Positions 1 to 11,360 of a DNA stretch of 64,000 bases are shown in pieces. The translations under genes were made by a program, and so were the position numbers. The DNA comes from Liolophura sinensis (Eukaryota; Mollusca; Polyplacophora; Chitonida; Chitonidae). The notes below the pieces were generated by a model. It did not search any database, was not told where the DNA came from, and was given only the letters and a program-made list of their open reading frames with translations. The DNA lies in NCBI RefSeq assembly GCF_032854445.1, contig NC_088295.1, forward strand, positions 34,709,385 through 34,773,384. The letters run 5' to 3'. Every line of letters begins with the position of its first letter. Position 1 is the first letter of the stretch.

Positions 1-220
1 GCTAACCACTCGACCGCGGAGGAGCTGAGCAAATTTCAGACAATGCAGAGAGCGTGGTGATCAACACAACTTAAGATCACCTATATAGCTCTTACAACCT
101 GGCGTCAAATTGAAAACAATGATTACAGGACAGAAAATACCAAAAGAAAGACATATTCACCAACTGATTTTCAAAGAGGGAGAGAAGCTAAAATGCCAGC
201 ACACAGACTGCCACATTTAC

Positions 221-479
221 CTGAACATTGACAGGTGGATCGGGCAAGGTCTCATACTCCAAGATGGTGCTGCCGTATTGACCAATCAGAAACACTGGCT
301 GGTTGTCATTGACATCCAGGATGTTTATTCTGAGCTTCGCAGGCACGTCTTGACCTTTACCACCCTCGTCTTTGGCGATCACAATCAGTTCATAGAACTT
401 GACTTGTTCATAGTCAAGACAGTAACTGTTGCCACAGTTACCCACTGTCACGTCACCAGTGATGGAATCAATTCTGAAT
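221..479 (-). CDS. Cadherin L exon 15: EC5-EC6 linker (last exon in window)
   Basis: 259 nt, phase 2 to 0. It contains RIDSITGDVTV, CLDYEQVKFYEL and INILDVNDNQPVF, then EC6 begins. The GTAAAT donor at plus 219-220 leads off toward the left edge. Confidence 0.92.
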
Positions 480-3400
480 CTGAAGAAATCAAAACAGGAC
501 ATAAAAAAGACTTTGGATATTTATTTATTTATTTACTTGATTGGTGTTTTACGCCGTACTCAAGAATATTTCACTTATACGACGCCGGCCAGCATTATGC
601 TGGGTGGAAACCGGGCACATCCCGGGGGAAACCCACGACCATCCGCAGGTTGCTGTCAGACCTTCCCACTTACGGCCGGAGAGGAAGCCAGCATGAACTG
701 GACTTGAACTCAAAGCGACTGCATTGGTGAGAGGCTCCTGGGTCATTACGCTGCGCTAGCGCGCTAACCGACTGAGCCACGGAGGCCCCATTTGGATATT
801 TATAGTAGCACTCATATGTATATTATATGCACTTCCAAATATGTTGCACTTCCAAATATGTATGTTCAATCAGTTTTTTATATACTTCTAATGTTCTCCC
901 CCAGATTATTTCCTGAAAGGATGGAGTTTGTGATCATGGCTGGCATGACAAGGGTTAAGCGGGCAAGCCTTACTTGTCAGATTCTGTACCAGACAGACTG
1001 TATCGAATACTTGGTGTCCCTAGCTCTGGTGTTGTATCCAAGTCTGTTGCCTGAAATTTAAATTTTAATTCTTGAATACACATGCATATGGCAAATTAAA
1101 TACACACAAGCACTTAAAATCTCAAAATTTGGCTACAAAACTTTATTTCATTCTTATTATATAATAATATCTTTATTTATCGCAGGTAGCTCGATCAATT
1201 TACAATGAAAATGTTCTTACCCAAGGCCTTCACAGAGAAAACAATATATAGGAAACATGTACTTCAGAGTCCAATCAAAACATACATCTATATATATATA
1301 TATGAACAAGATAATTAAAGCATCGTGTAGTTTGAAAAGTGAAACTACATACATTCACACATACAAAACACAACAGCACAATGAATAGTGATGTCACTGC
1401 AGCTCTACCAACCAGCAGGAGAAGTAGGGTAGTGGGGGAGTGGGGGACGGCCGTGTATCCACCCCTTACACACATGCACAGAGAACAAACAATGTGAGTT
1501 GGAGATGGCCCCTTTATCATCCAAGTTTGAAATTATATCTTCAAGTTATACTATAAGTAATATTCATGTAATTATAACAGACAATTTACATAATCAGAAA
1601 ACAAAAGACCATGACTTACGGACACTTTGATGACAAATGTATTCTCCCCAGCATCCTCTCTGACAAAGGCCGTGTAACTGGAATTGGTGAAGACGGGAGC
1701 ATTATCATTGACATCCGTGATCCTGACTGTTACTGTGGTTTCACTGGAAAACAGTTCTTGGGTTCCTCTTTCCTGAGCAATAATCTAAAGGAAAAAAAAC
1801 AACAGGATACTGATTTTTACTGAGGGACCTCTGCTGTCTCAATTAAGGTTACTAGCCTATCACAGCTCAGTTTGGTTGGTTGAATCTAGGCTGGAATGGG
1901 TCTACTGAGGCTAAAACAAATGGTTTCACAAAAACTTAAAACACACAAGTGTTTCCTATAGATTCCCTCCCATTTCTCCTGACCACATATCTCACCTCTA
2001 TCACATAAGTTGGTTGTTCAAAACCAAACTCAGATTCAAGGGATTAAACTAATTCCACTATCACATCATTCTTATTGGTTTCCTTACAACTAAAAAATGA
2101 TTACTGTCAATGACGCCAATACATCCTGATGACAATCACAGGAAAAGCCACTCTACCTTGGAACGAAGTCATCAAAAACACCTTAATTCCTCAACAGTTT
2201 CGCATATAAGTTTATGCACATTTTTAATTTGATTTTGGAGACAAAACTTCATTGGTTGAACTTGCCAGTTTTAGGGCTTCACAAAGAGTATAATGTTATC
2301 AGTCTACACAGAGTAATGCCTTTAGCATATGCTTGAATAAGCAAACATGCAAAAAGGCTGAAGAGTTACAGTATACCATCATCCATGTATATGACACACT
2401 GACTTCATCAGCCAACTGATAAGTCACCTTACGCATTGTATTTACCTAAAAAGAAAAAAAAGCCCAGTTTGTCAAAAAAGTGTATTTTTAGAGTTAAATA
2501 CAGGTTAAAGAATACTGTCTGTCCCCAAAACCTTGATTTTTACAGTAGGGTATCCTACCTTCAAGAAAACCTCTCTCAGACCAATATCACAGATCTCAGC
2601 CATGAAATTACTTACCTTCATTCTGTACTCACGTGGGCCCTTCTCATAGTCTATCAGGCTGGTGTCCCTGACCTTCATGCTGGCCGTGGTAGTACCTTGC
2701 CCAATCCCGGGGAACACCTCAAACTCACGAGTGTTGTTACGGAGAAGAAATGTGTACGAGGTTCCAGCACCCTAGAAAATCCAAAATCTAACTTTTAGCC
2801 AACTTTCTCTAAAATGTCCCTAAGGATGGCATGATAACCTACATGTGTATATAAATATGACACATGCGTAATGATAATGAAAAGAGCTGGCAAGTCATTT
2901 ATGTATGGTAATGTAGCAGATACAGTTTTTACCCCATATAGTTCCATGATTACATTTACAAATCCAGCCAATGTACAAAATGAGAATATCAGCACAATAC
3001 CACATGCTGCAGTTTTCCATTACCCAATTTAAGCTTAAGTCAAACCAGATTTAAAAATTTTAGGACTTTAATATCCCTGCCAAAAATACACAGCCAGCCA
3101 ACGAATTAGACTGACCTCATTTCACTAACAGCATCACAAGTCAAATATTTCAGAGCACAAGACAAACAGAATCTTCAGCAACATTGATCCAAAGCATTTA
3201 TCACATTACTGATGCAAACCAGAGCCCATGGTAAATGTAAAAGTTGTACAGAAGCACTACACAGCCCTTTCACCATAGTGACACTGAAAAGCAGTTACCA
3301 CTGCTGGTTGGAATGTATGCGGCAAATCGTCAACAAATGATGCAGCATGAACGCATAAATGCAAGAAAAATGACATACAGAAAACAAATATCCAAACTGG

Positions 3401-6400
3401 GAACAATTACGTAAACATGCCTGTAGTACTTCAGGAGACATACTCCATGAAGAATGTGATCATCATGCACAGATACTTATGACAGGAAAATGATCAGAAA
3501 AGGAGAGGAAAGAGAAAGAATCGAAAAGAAAAGAAAAAAAAAGTGACGAAGGTAAAAAAGTGAAGATTTTGTCGATAATCCCAATATTGGGATTAAATGT
3601 AATACGTAACCATGTACATCTGTAGTAATACCATACATGCAGTTAAACAGTACTGGCAGATAAAGTATGCTTGACAATGGACACGGATATGCATATCTGG
3701 ATTATCTCCCCTTGATAAACGTGCCAAGCAACAATCACCAGCATCCAATGATAATACAAGGCACATGCAAATGAAAGCATGCTGAATGACAGAAATGGAA
3801 GACTTCAATTCCTAGTTGGTATGACAGAGGGCACCTTATACATGCAAAATAAACCTACCGCTTCTAATAGATACAGCTGCAAAAACAGAACAAATCTAGA
3901 GCATTTAGAAGATTGATTCTTGGTTTACTCAATTCATATATATTTTTACAGATAATCATTGATACACAAAACCACACAAAACCACAAAAAATAATATCTG
4001 ATAACTTATTATCACATTAGTTAAACAATATAAAAACTTGAAATAATGCAAAAGAGCAAGTGAAATCAACATCATTTTTTAATGTGCCAAAACTCACCGA
4101 ATCTGAATCTGTAACAGTCATAAAGAGGCCAGGTAGAGCGGTTCCTGTGGGAATATCTTCTGGGATAGACACCGTGTATGATGATTGGTCAAACGTGGGA
4201 GGGTTATCATTGATGTCTTCAACGGTGATCCGTACTGTTGTTACCGCTGTTGTTTGAGGGTTATCCCCCAGAAGTGGAGGAGTTACGGAGCCGTTGAGTA
4301 CCTCCCTTGCCTGATGGATAAAACATCATAACAAAATAGTTATTTTGAGCCTGTTTAAAATGTGCATCAGGACACTCACACAGTATCAACTGAGGAGTAC
4401 TTTTAATCCATGATTATAAATTTTATTGATCTATTTAGAAGAGAATATTATGTTAAGGTATGTTTGCACATGTGGGCCATAGTTTTATAGGTCACATTCA
4501 AGTAACAGATTGGGAAATCACCATCCATATGATGGCCAACTTTCTCCCTTGAATATATATGAATATGGTCCTTTACAGGCGGTATTTTTTAAACTAGCAG
4601 ACAAATACAACAGAATAACAGACAATTATTTTCACCACAAGCCACTTCACATTCAAGATGACACTGCCTAAAGTTTGGCCTGTAAAAATGCATTCAGAAG
4701 CAAATAAAGCCATAACCCCATTCTTTTATGCCAACATTTACGTTTTTATAATAAGATCTAACTTCACACAGAACACAAGTGCTCCTACAAGGTGGAAAAA
4801 TAATCGACTGGAATGAAAAACAAAAAATGTGCCACTCAAAACCAAGCTAAACCTTAGGTGAAATACAGTATTTCTCATTCCATGACTGGTAAATAGTTAC
4901 TTGTAAATATGACACAATGTGAAGCGTGAGGTTAATACATGGGTGTGCATATATACTGACTTTGAGACCAAGAACAAGGAAGCCTTGGTTGAAGTCTCCA
5001 TTCTCACGGTCAATCTGACGGGCGGGTACTGATCTGACCAGTCACACTGTCCATTGTGAAGTAGTTAAAGCGACCTGAAGAAGATAACATTCACTTATTC
5101 AGGCACAGAGCTGGTTGCATATAGGTGATTAGCATTACACAAATCTTACCACCTGCTCATTTTCATAAATGCCACAATATGGCTGAAATATTGGCATTAA
5201 TTAATAATCAACCATTCATTCATAAATGGGGGGGAGGTTGTGCGTCACCGTGGCTCAGTTGGTTAATGCGCTAGCGCAGCGTCATGACCCAGGAGCCTCT
5301 CACCAATGTGGTTGCTGTGAATTCAAGCCCAGCTCATGCTGGCTTTTTCTCCGGCTGTACATGGCAAGGTCTGTCAGCAACCTGCCCAGTTTCCTCCCGC
5401 CATAATACTGGCCGCCGTCATATAAGTGAAATATTCTTGAATATGGTGTAAACACCAATCAAATAAAAAAATTCATTCATAAATGCCTATTTACATGTAC
5501 AATCAACTCTAGTGACAACAACATTCAGTACCATGAAGTTCAATATAAAGATCAAGGGAACCTACGCACAGTTCTTCAATATTTAAAATGGAGATTTTAA
5601 TTTCTGACAACGCTTTAATATCATAAAGCTATTTAACGGAGATGTATTTGTAAAATGCACCAGGTTTTGTTGTGTGTTTTTGCTCAACGCCCTTGCTTGC
5701 TGTCATATTTTGTTTTGTCATAGTAAAACCAATCACTTGATCCCACATCACACCATATTGCAAAAAAGAGAAAATAAAGCATTATTTTGCATTTCCAAAG
5801 ATTATTAATGCAAACCGTTTTCTATTATTGTTTGGACATTGACAAAAAGGAGTTACAAAAATAGCAGCTTAAATAGAGCCATAACCAGTAATCAAATACA
5901 TGTGACTTCAACTAAGTTTCCTCAGTCCATGCAGTATGTTACTGGTGTAATGTACAACTTACTGTCATAGATCTCGTATCTTATCTCACGAGGGTTACCC
6001 TCATCTCCATCTACAGCTGAAACCTTTGTCACCGGGAATCCCTGAAAAATTTACAAATAAGAAAAAATGTTAATAAATAACTCAATTAGATCATTTGTAA
6101 CAAAGGACCGAAATGTTGAGCATATGTCACACGATTTGTAAAACAGTTTTTTTTACACAGGAGGGTATGGTATTGTTTGTCAAACCTTAAATTGCAGCTC
6201 AGTTTAACTTGGAATGACATTCGGGCGAGATTATTTATTTATTTATTTGATTGGTGTTTTACGCCGTACTCAAGAATATTTCACTTATACGACAGCGGCC
6301 AGCATTATGGTGGGTGGAAACCGGGCAGAGCCCGGGGGAAACCCACAACCATCCGCAGGTTGCTGTCAGACCTTTTCATGTACGGCGGAGAGGAAGCCAG

Positions 6401-9400
6401 CATGAGCTGGACTTGAACTTAGGGCGACTGCATTGGTGAGAGACTCCTGGGTCATTACGCTGCGCTAGCGCTTTAACCGTCTGGGCCCCGGAGGGTATGG
6501 TAGAAACCATGGCAACGATCAGGATGAGTGATTAATGCCGCATCAGCAATATTTTATCCTAATTGTATATGACTATGATATACAGCTATACAAGGACATT
6601 CACTGGACAAAGCACCTATAGAAAGCTACTTTTGATTTCATAGTTAGGAAATGTTTAGAAAGAGTTCATTGTACCTAGTCTTTAGTCTATCTCTACTGGT
6701 AAAGATGATAAACAGTAATGATTGAATGATAAAGAGATGAGACAACTTACGATGGCCACATTTTCCCTGATGGACTGGCTTGGGGCATACACCCACTTGG
6801 GTGGTGTATCCTGTACAGGCTCTACGGTGATTTCCACGCTGATTGTCACATTATTCTCAGGGTTTCCGTCCTGAGGAAAAATAAAGTAGTCACACTGTAC
6901 TTAATGGACTGACTTATTTATTTATTTATTTGATTGGTGTTTTATGCCGTACTCAAGAATATTACATGATGTACTGAGCCCCGAACAAATTACAAATCAA
7001 CTGATACAAAACTGATGAAATGAAAGTTTTGTTTCCGAACACAAAAACATAAACTGATCCTTAAAACTTGCAAGATGAGCATTGTACATGCATCATATTT
7101 GCTGAGTGCATTACAGAAAGGAGTTCACAAGTTCATGTATGTATAAAATGTAAAGTTTCAGGCAAGAAAAACTGAAAAATATGTATATATATATTTATCA
7201 TTCAAATCAAATATACTTCAAATGACAAATACAACTTATGATTTGCAGGATCAACATAGTATCATGTACAATAACTGCATCACAGAGTTCACAAGTCCAT
7301 GCACATGTACTTAACCTAGTTTCAGACAAAAGAAATAATAAAAAACAACGTAATTTAAGATACTTCAAATGATAAATACAGCACGGACAAATTCGGATCA
7401 CTTACGTATGACTCAATGGGCACTTGATAGGACCTCTGGGATTCAAAATCAACAGTTCCTTTCAGTACAAGAACACCCTGCCAGTTTAAGTTACTAGCTT
7501 GAAGAGTCTTCAGGCCAAACTTCTCGCAGGTATCAAGAGCCTGTAAAGCAAAGCAGAAAATTATCTTATACATGCGTAACATTCCTAGTGACTAGATGAA
7601 TAATTCATAACTACTAGTCACATACAACAAATTGTAAAAAGACATAAGGATAGATGGTGTCTTCTTCAAAAACAATTCTCGTTAGTTTATTAAAACCATA
7701 ACATTCATGAACACAATATAAAATCAAAAGTGATACAAACACAAAAGTATTTACTGGCTGAATTTTTCCACATTATGAAAAAATTGATTGTAGACTTGCC
7801 ACACTATCACAACTATTGATTAATACCCCCAAAAGGACAGATTCATGTCTACAGCACTACTGGCCGAGGCAGATTGACTGAATCAAGGACCAGGCTTCAG
7901 CTGAATCAGACAGCTAGCACCCACCTCTCTGCACCACGACACTTTTTACAAACAAGACAATACCCACAAAATACTAAAGGCAAGTGTCAAAACTTAAACC
8001 TGTTTACCTCAATGTCAACTATCTTTTCTGGGGCACAGCGGACTTCTATAAGCCGATTGATGGTGTCTCGGTCTCTCACGGACAAGTCTTGAATAATAGT
8101 AGTACCAACAGCTGCATTCTGAAATACCAGAGTTAACTACTGATGCACCTGGAAAGCCTACATTTTAAAAAAATGATTCTTACCTTTCACAAAAGTCTCC
8201 AAACATCACAGCACAGTGTACACATAGAGCCATTTTAGTTGCAGTTTGCGCCCAAACTTTTATTTTTTATTTTTCAGTCTTTTCAATTTTTATTATAAGT
8301 AACAAGTAAAAATAAGATGGTTTGACAAATAAAAACTTTCATTTTCATATAAATTTCAAACATCATTTTAGTCAAAACAAAGCTTTCTTTATGCCCAGTA
8401 GCCTTTGGGGACAGAGTCTCTAAGTGCTGTATTAATGTGGCAGTGAGAGTAGCATTCCATTCATGCTATTATCTATTATTACTATACTCATCCTGTCTTA
8501 AATCAATCATTAACAGCGCTGGTTTAAAATGCATACTATTTTTTGGCCCAGCATACCTCCGAAATAGAGTCTTTGTAAATGTCTCTTGTAAAGAGAGGCA
8601 GTTCATCGTTGGTGTCTATCACCTGGATGTTGACGTCTTGACGCGTCTAAGGAGGACAAACAAAGGAGCGGTATAAGTCACTGCACAGTATTGCAATGTC
8701 AGCCATTACATGGTCTTATGTTAGTGTCAGCTATTACATGGTATTACAATAATGTCACTTCCACATTATGACTGATCAGAAAAAGGGTTAACCCACTGGA
8801 CATCTGTTCAGAGTAAGAGCTGAAGAACACTTTACCGTTCAATTCTGACATTGCAGAAAACACTCCAGTACATGTACATGATAGAAATGCCATCTGATGA
8901 CATGAAAAATGAAAAGAAAACACTAACAACAAAGTAGTTAAAACTCAAATACTCACTTCACTTGTGCCATCTGAGGCAATGATAATCACATTGAAGGAAG
9001 GTGCAGACTGGAAAACACAAGGTGATCGGTACAAATAAAAAGGGTGCTGGTATCTGGTATATTTCCTAATTTAATACAATTTCATCCATGATGGAAACTG
9101 ATAGGAAATATGAGCATCATAATTACACAGCTAAGTTGACAAGCTGGTATGTACTTGTGAAGATGTCATGTATCAAACATAAATATCTTAATGGTCTTGA
9201 GGTAAATTTGCACATTAAAATATCAGCATGATGAGATCCAATTGAATTTGGCAGATGAACTTAATATATTTAGTCTCATTCACAACAATCTCTTCATCAA
9301 TCCAATTACGGATACTACTCTTATATTTTTCTGCTTAAAAAGCTTGTAATTCCTCTATTCAGAAAAAAAGCTGACCTACCTACTCAAAATTCACAAATTC

Positions 9401-10952
9401 AGATTATAAGCAACTTTTTAATTTTAGCATTACCTAACTTTATAGGATTAAGCTGCTATGACCTGCTATGCTTAGAGTACCCACCTCATAATCTATTTTC
9501 CGTATAACGCTGACACTGCCTGTCTGAGCATTAACCTTTAGGAAATCAGCCTGTATACCATAGAGAACTGGTAGTCCCTCAGGATCCCTGGCCCGCAGTG
9601 TGTAAACTATATCACCTGAAAAACAACACAAACAATACTTCTTAGTAAATTAACTGCTTTACATTTTCCACATCTTGACAAAATTTAAAGGCCAAATCCA
9701 ACAACTGAAGTTTTTTATTCAAAAATTTTGCTTCAAGATATCAAGTAAGAGTTTACTCATAGTTATCAAACAGAAAGAACTACGTTCAGAGATGAATGAA
9801 ATTCTACATTTGTGTCAAAATCTTGACACAATTTCACTAGTCCTTTTTCACAATGCCTTTTTTCAAAAGGTTTCTTCCACTATATCAAATATTAAAGCCA
9901 GAATTATTTCCAGAGATGCTTTCTACCATTAGACTTCTAGGTAACATCAATCTTCACATACTGTATCCAAATATATATTTATTTATTTATTTGATTAGCG
10001 TTTCATGCCATTCAAGAATATTTCCCTTATACGACGATCAGCCGAAAAAACTAGGTAGAGCCTGGAGGATATCCACGACCACTGGCAGGTTGTTGACAGA
10101 TCTTTCCACATACGGTCGCAGAGGAAGCCAGCATGACCAAAAATATAAGATTTCTGCTGTCTCATATTACTTTCATTAAATCATAACAGGTATACCAGAA
10201 AGAAAATGACTCACCAACAGGTGTGTTTTCTCTAATCCTAAAACCTTTAAGATCTCCATCTGTCAGAAATTGTGGAGCCAAGTTTTGTGCCAAAATAACA
10301 TCTGAAATGCAAATACATGAATTGTAATTCTTCTATTTTATTTGTGATATTCCATGATGTTAAGGCTTTCCAGTTTGCAATATGGTAGCAAGGTCACTTC
10401 CCTGTAGGCCAATAGAAAAAATATACAATATATGCGTCACACATCCAACTTATTTCACTACTGAATGATAGTATATGTAATAAACTTTGAATTTAACAGA
10501 CTAAAATTTTCTGAAGTCAGAACTGACATATTTGGCATATACATGTAACTACATGTAAGTCTACAGTGTACATAGAAACAAAGGTTACTCCCTGTACTTA
10601 ACAAAACACTGAACAGTTTCTCATTGCATAAAAACAAAGTAACCCTGAAATTTGTGTGCGTTTGTGATCTACTGAAAGTTATGTCCCATTTAAATACCTA
10701 AAATTAGAAAAATTGACCACAATGAAAATATAACATGTTACTACAAACAAAGGAAATAACTGATATAACCACCAATTTTCGTAACAATATAAATCATCTG
10801 CATGTGACAATCAATACACATATCTAACATCAGTTTCTAATTTGATCAGATCACTACGATTCAACCAATGATGAATTCTCTATATATGCCACTTTACCTG
10901 AGCACAATAATATAAGAAAAAGAGCAGCCAGATTAGGATATACTCGCCCCAT
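221..10952 (-). CDS. Cadherin L: non-classical cadherin, 5' part of gene (15 coding exons, truncated by window edge)
   Basis: Secreted or type I membrane cadherin read on the minus strand. Coding exons in transcript order are 10952-10898, 10301-10215, 9615-9485, 9007-8957, 8646-8557, 8118-8008, 7540-7406, 6870-6751, 6041-5963, 5074-4961, 4310-4098, 2771-2616, 1784-1620, 1050-974 and 479-221; all have AG acceptors and GT donors. About 614 residues are visible: a signal peptide (about 1-23), then EC1-EC5 and the start of EC6. EC ends are marked by DTNDELPLF, PVQDTPPKW, DINDNPPTF, DVNDNAPVF and DVNDNQPVF. These motifs place it in the cadherin superfamily, whose repeats bind calcium at such linkers. 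It has no sign of a classical propeptide. Exon count, phases and EC order match cadherin R (14642-38668), so the two are paralogues. Exon 10 carries a one-base frameshift. The 3' part, including any transmembrane segment, lies outside the window. CDH23/Cad87A-type affinity is a guess. Confidence 0.88.
525..790 (-). mobile_element. tRNA-derived SINE, full length, with target-site duplication
   Basis: On the minus strand the order is tRNA-like head (TGGCTCAGTCGGTTAG as A box, GAGTTCAAGTCCAG as B box), body, conserved tail and a TTTA-type 3' end. It is flanked by the 13-bp duplication TTTGGATATTTAT at 512-524 and 791-803. It lies in a cadherin L intron. Confidence 0.9.
974..1050 (-). CDS. Cadherin L exon 14: EC5
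   Basis: 77 nt, phase 0 to 2. It reads ATDLDTTPELGTPSIRYSL, the AxDxD calcium region of EC5. Cadherin R exon 14 (80 nt) begins ATDADSG with the same phases. Confidence 0.88.
1620..1784 (-). CDS. Cadherin L exon 13: EC4-EC5 linker
   Basis: 165 nt, phase 0. It contains AQERGTQELFSSET, VRITDVNDNAPVF and YTAFVREDAGE. It aligns well with cadherin R exon 13, which has AREYGTQALFSTT and DVNDNSPKF. Confidence 0.92.
2165..2345 (-). repeat. Dispersed repeat D, copy 1
   Basis: Shares with 11150-11360, 28820-28978 and 63120-63265 the core GGCATTACTCTGTxTAGACTG (minus orientation here), then TTTGTGAAGCCCTxAAACTG and GTTTTGTCTCCAAAATCAAA. Family not recognised. Confidence 0.7.
2616..2771 (-). CDS. Cadherin L exon 12: EC4
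   Basis: 156 nt, phase 0. It encodes the middle of EC4 with FEVFPGIG and SLIDYEKGPREY (DYE motif). Confidence 0.88.
4098..4310 (-). CDS. Cadherin L exon 11: EC3-EC4 linker
   Basis: 213 nt, phase 0. It contains VRITVEDINDNPPTF, a canonical linker, then SYTVSIPED and VTDSDS of EC4. Confidence 0.92.
4961..5074 (-). CDS. Cadherin L exon 10: EC3, with a one-base frameshift
   Basis: The start reads RFNYFTMDSVTGQIST, then the frame meets TGA at plus 5010-5012. One base further on the expected QIDRENGD continues to the GTCAGT donor. The length is 114 nt where phase demands 113, so one extra base lies within about 5013-5028, in the G-rich run GACGGGCGGG. Confidence 0.8.
5229..5470 (+). mobile_element. 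tRNA-derived SINE with target-site duplication
   Basis: The head GTGGCTCAGTTGGTTAATGC is followed by the body and the tail ATAAGTGAAATATTCTTGA. Flanks: ATTCATTCATAAATG at 5214-5228 and 5471-5485. It is missing part of the middle (after CAACCTGC) and is inserted opposite to cadherin L. Confidence 0.88.
5963..6041 (-). CDS. Cadherin L exon 9: EC3
   Basis: 79 nt, phase 0 to 1, identical in length and phase to cadherin R exon 9. It contains VSAVDGDEGNPREIRYEI, the calcium-binding DxD/GNP region. Confidence 0.9.
6173..6489 (-). mobile_element. SINE with extra 3' flank inside its target-site duplication
   Basis: The duplication GGAGGGTATGGTA (6160-6172 and 6490-6502) encloses the SINE and also about 55 bases beyond its TTTA tail (about 6173-6227). 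That extra piece also flanks the SINE at 45.5 kb, indicating 3' transduction. Confidence 0.87.
6751..6870 (-). CDS. Cadherin L exon 8: EC2-EC3 linker
   Basis: 120 nt, phase 0. It starts DGNPENN, and the linker is PVQDTPPKW instead of DxNDN. The QD-PP form is shared with cadherin R exon 8 (DVQDSPPEF), so it is a feature of both paralogues. Confidence 0.89.
6907..6965 (-). mobile_element. 5'-truncated SINE tail
   Basis: Only the TTTA run and the conserved tail (GATTGGTGTTTTATGCCGTA, then TCAAGAATATT) remain. Confidence 0.75.
7406..7540 (-). CDS. Cadherin L exon 7: EC2 second half
   Basis: 135 nt, phase 0. It carries a CEKFGLKTL segment that is shared almost exactly with cadherin R exon 7 (CEKFGVSEL), then VDFESQRSY, where a DYE-type motif is expected. 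Confidence 0.87.
8008..8118 (-). CDS. Cadherin L exon 6: EC2 first half
   Basis: 111 nt, phase 0. It reads NAAVGTTI, then VRDRDTIN, then a cysteine in EVRCAPEK. The cysteine matches NCS in cadherin R exon 6. Confidence 0.86.
8557..8646 (-). CDS. Cadherin L exon 5: EC1-EC2 linker
   Basis: 90 nt, phase 0 to 0, the same length as cadherin R exon 5. It contains VNIQVIDTNDELPLF, a slightly divergent DxNDNxPxF linker, then the first strand of EC2. Confidence 0.9.
8957..9007 (-). CDS. Cadherin L exon 4: EC1
   Basis: 51 nt, phase 0 to 0. It encodes the FNVIIIASDG strand of EC1. It is shorter than cadherin R exon 4 (75 nt) but in the same position and phase. Confidence 0.85.
9485..9615 (-). CDS. Cadherin L exon 3: EC1
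   Basis: 131 nt, phase 1 to 0. It contains ARDPEG (calcium-site-like), QTGSVSV and IRKIDYE, the standard mid-repeat cadherin motifs. Confidence 0.9.
9975..10137 (-). mobile_element. SINE, truncated at the head and diverged
   Basis: Tail, body and AGAGGAAGCCAGCATGA are recognisable; the tRNA-like head is absent. Confidence 0.75.
10215..10301 (-). CDS. Cadherin L exon 2: signal peptide end, EC1 start
   Basis: 87 nt, phase 1 to 1. It reads DVILAQNLAPQFL and later FRIRENTPV. Signal cleavage is likely near ILA/Q. APQF and the EN-TP strand are typical of a mature first EC repeat. Confidence 0.87.
10898..10952 (-). CDS. Cadherin L exon 1: start codon and signal peptide
   Basis: Encodes MGRVYPNLAALFLILLCS, a hydrophobic signal peptide core, then splits a codon (phase 1) at a GTAAAG donor. 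Equivalent to cadherin R exon 1. Confidence 0.85.
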
Positions 10953-10966
10953 CCTCCTGGCTAAAC
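10953..10966 (-). other. Cadherin L: 5' UTR end, directly before the start codon
   Basis: On the minus strand a TTTTCAG acceptor (AG at plus 10967-10968) is followed by 14 bases and then the ATG. At least one upstream non-coding exon therefore probably exists, the same layout as cadherin R. Confidence 0.55.
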
Positions 10967-11149
10967 CTGAAAAGTAAAAGAAAAATATGTCATCATGTTT
11001 AACTTCTAATTATCAAATCCTACATAGATATATATATAGGAAGAGATACATGTACGTACTCAGAACAAATGCCTCAAATTAAGGACAAAGTGACCTAGTT
11101 CCAGGTGAAGTACACAAGGGACGGGAAATTGTAAAGGTACCTTAACTCC

Positions 11150-11360
11150 CCAGCCTTTCACATGAAAGAGCAGATTTCAGAGCAATTTATGCATGTTTTA
11201 ACTTGATCTAGAACAAAACTACATTGGTTAGATTGGCCAATTTCAGGGCTTCACAAAAAGTTTAATTTTATCAGTCTACACAGAATAATGCCCCCAGAAT
11301 TTGCTTGATGAGACAGCTTGCAAACATGCGAATTACACTAATTGATATCGTACAGGTTTT
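11150..11360 (-). repeat. Dispersed repeat D, copy 2
   Basis: Contains CAATTTCAGGGCTTCACAAA and TCAGTCTACACAGAATAATG, as in copy 1. It lies just upstream of the cadherin L start codon. Confidence 0.7.

Noticed and set aside
110-730. 206-residue plus-strand ORF
   Set aside because: It is the antisense of cadherin L exon 15 joined to antisense SINE sequence.
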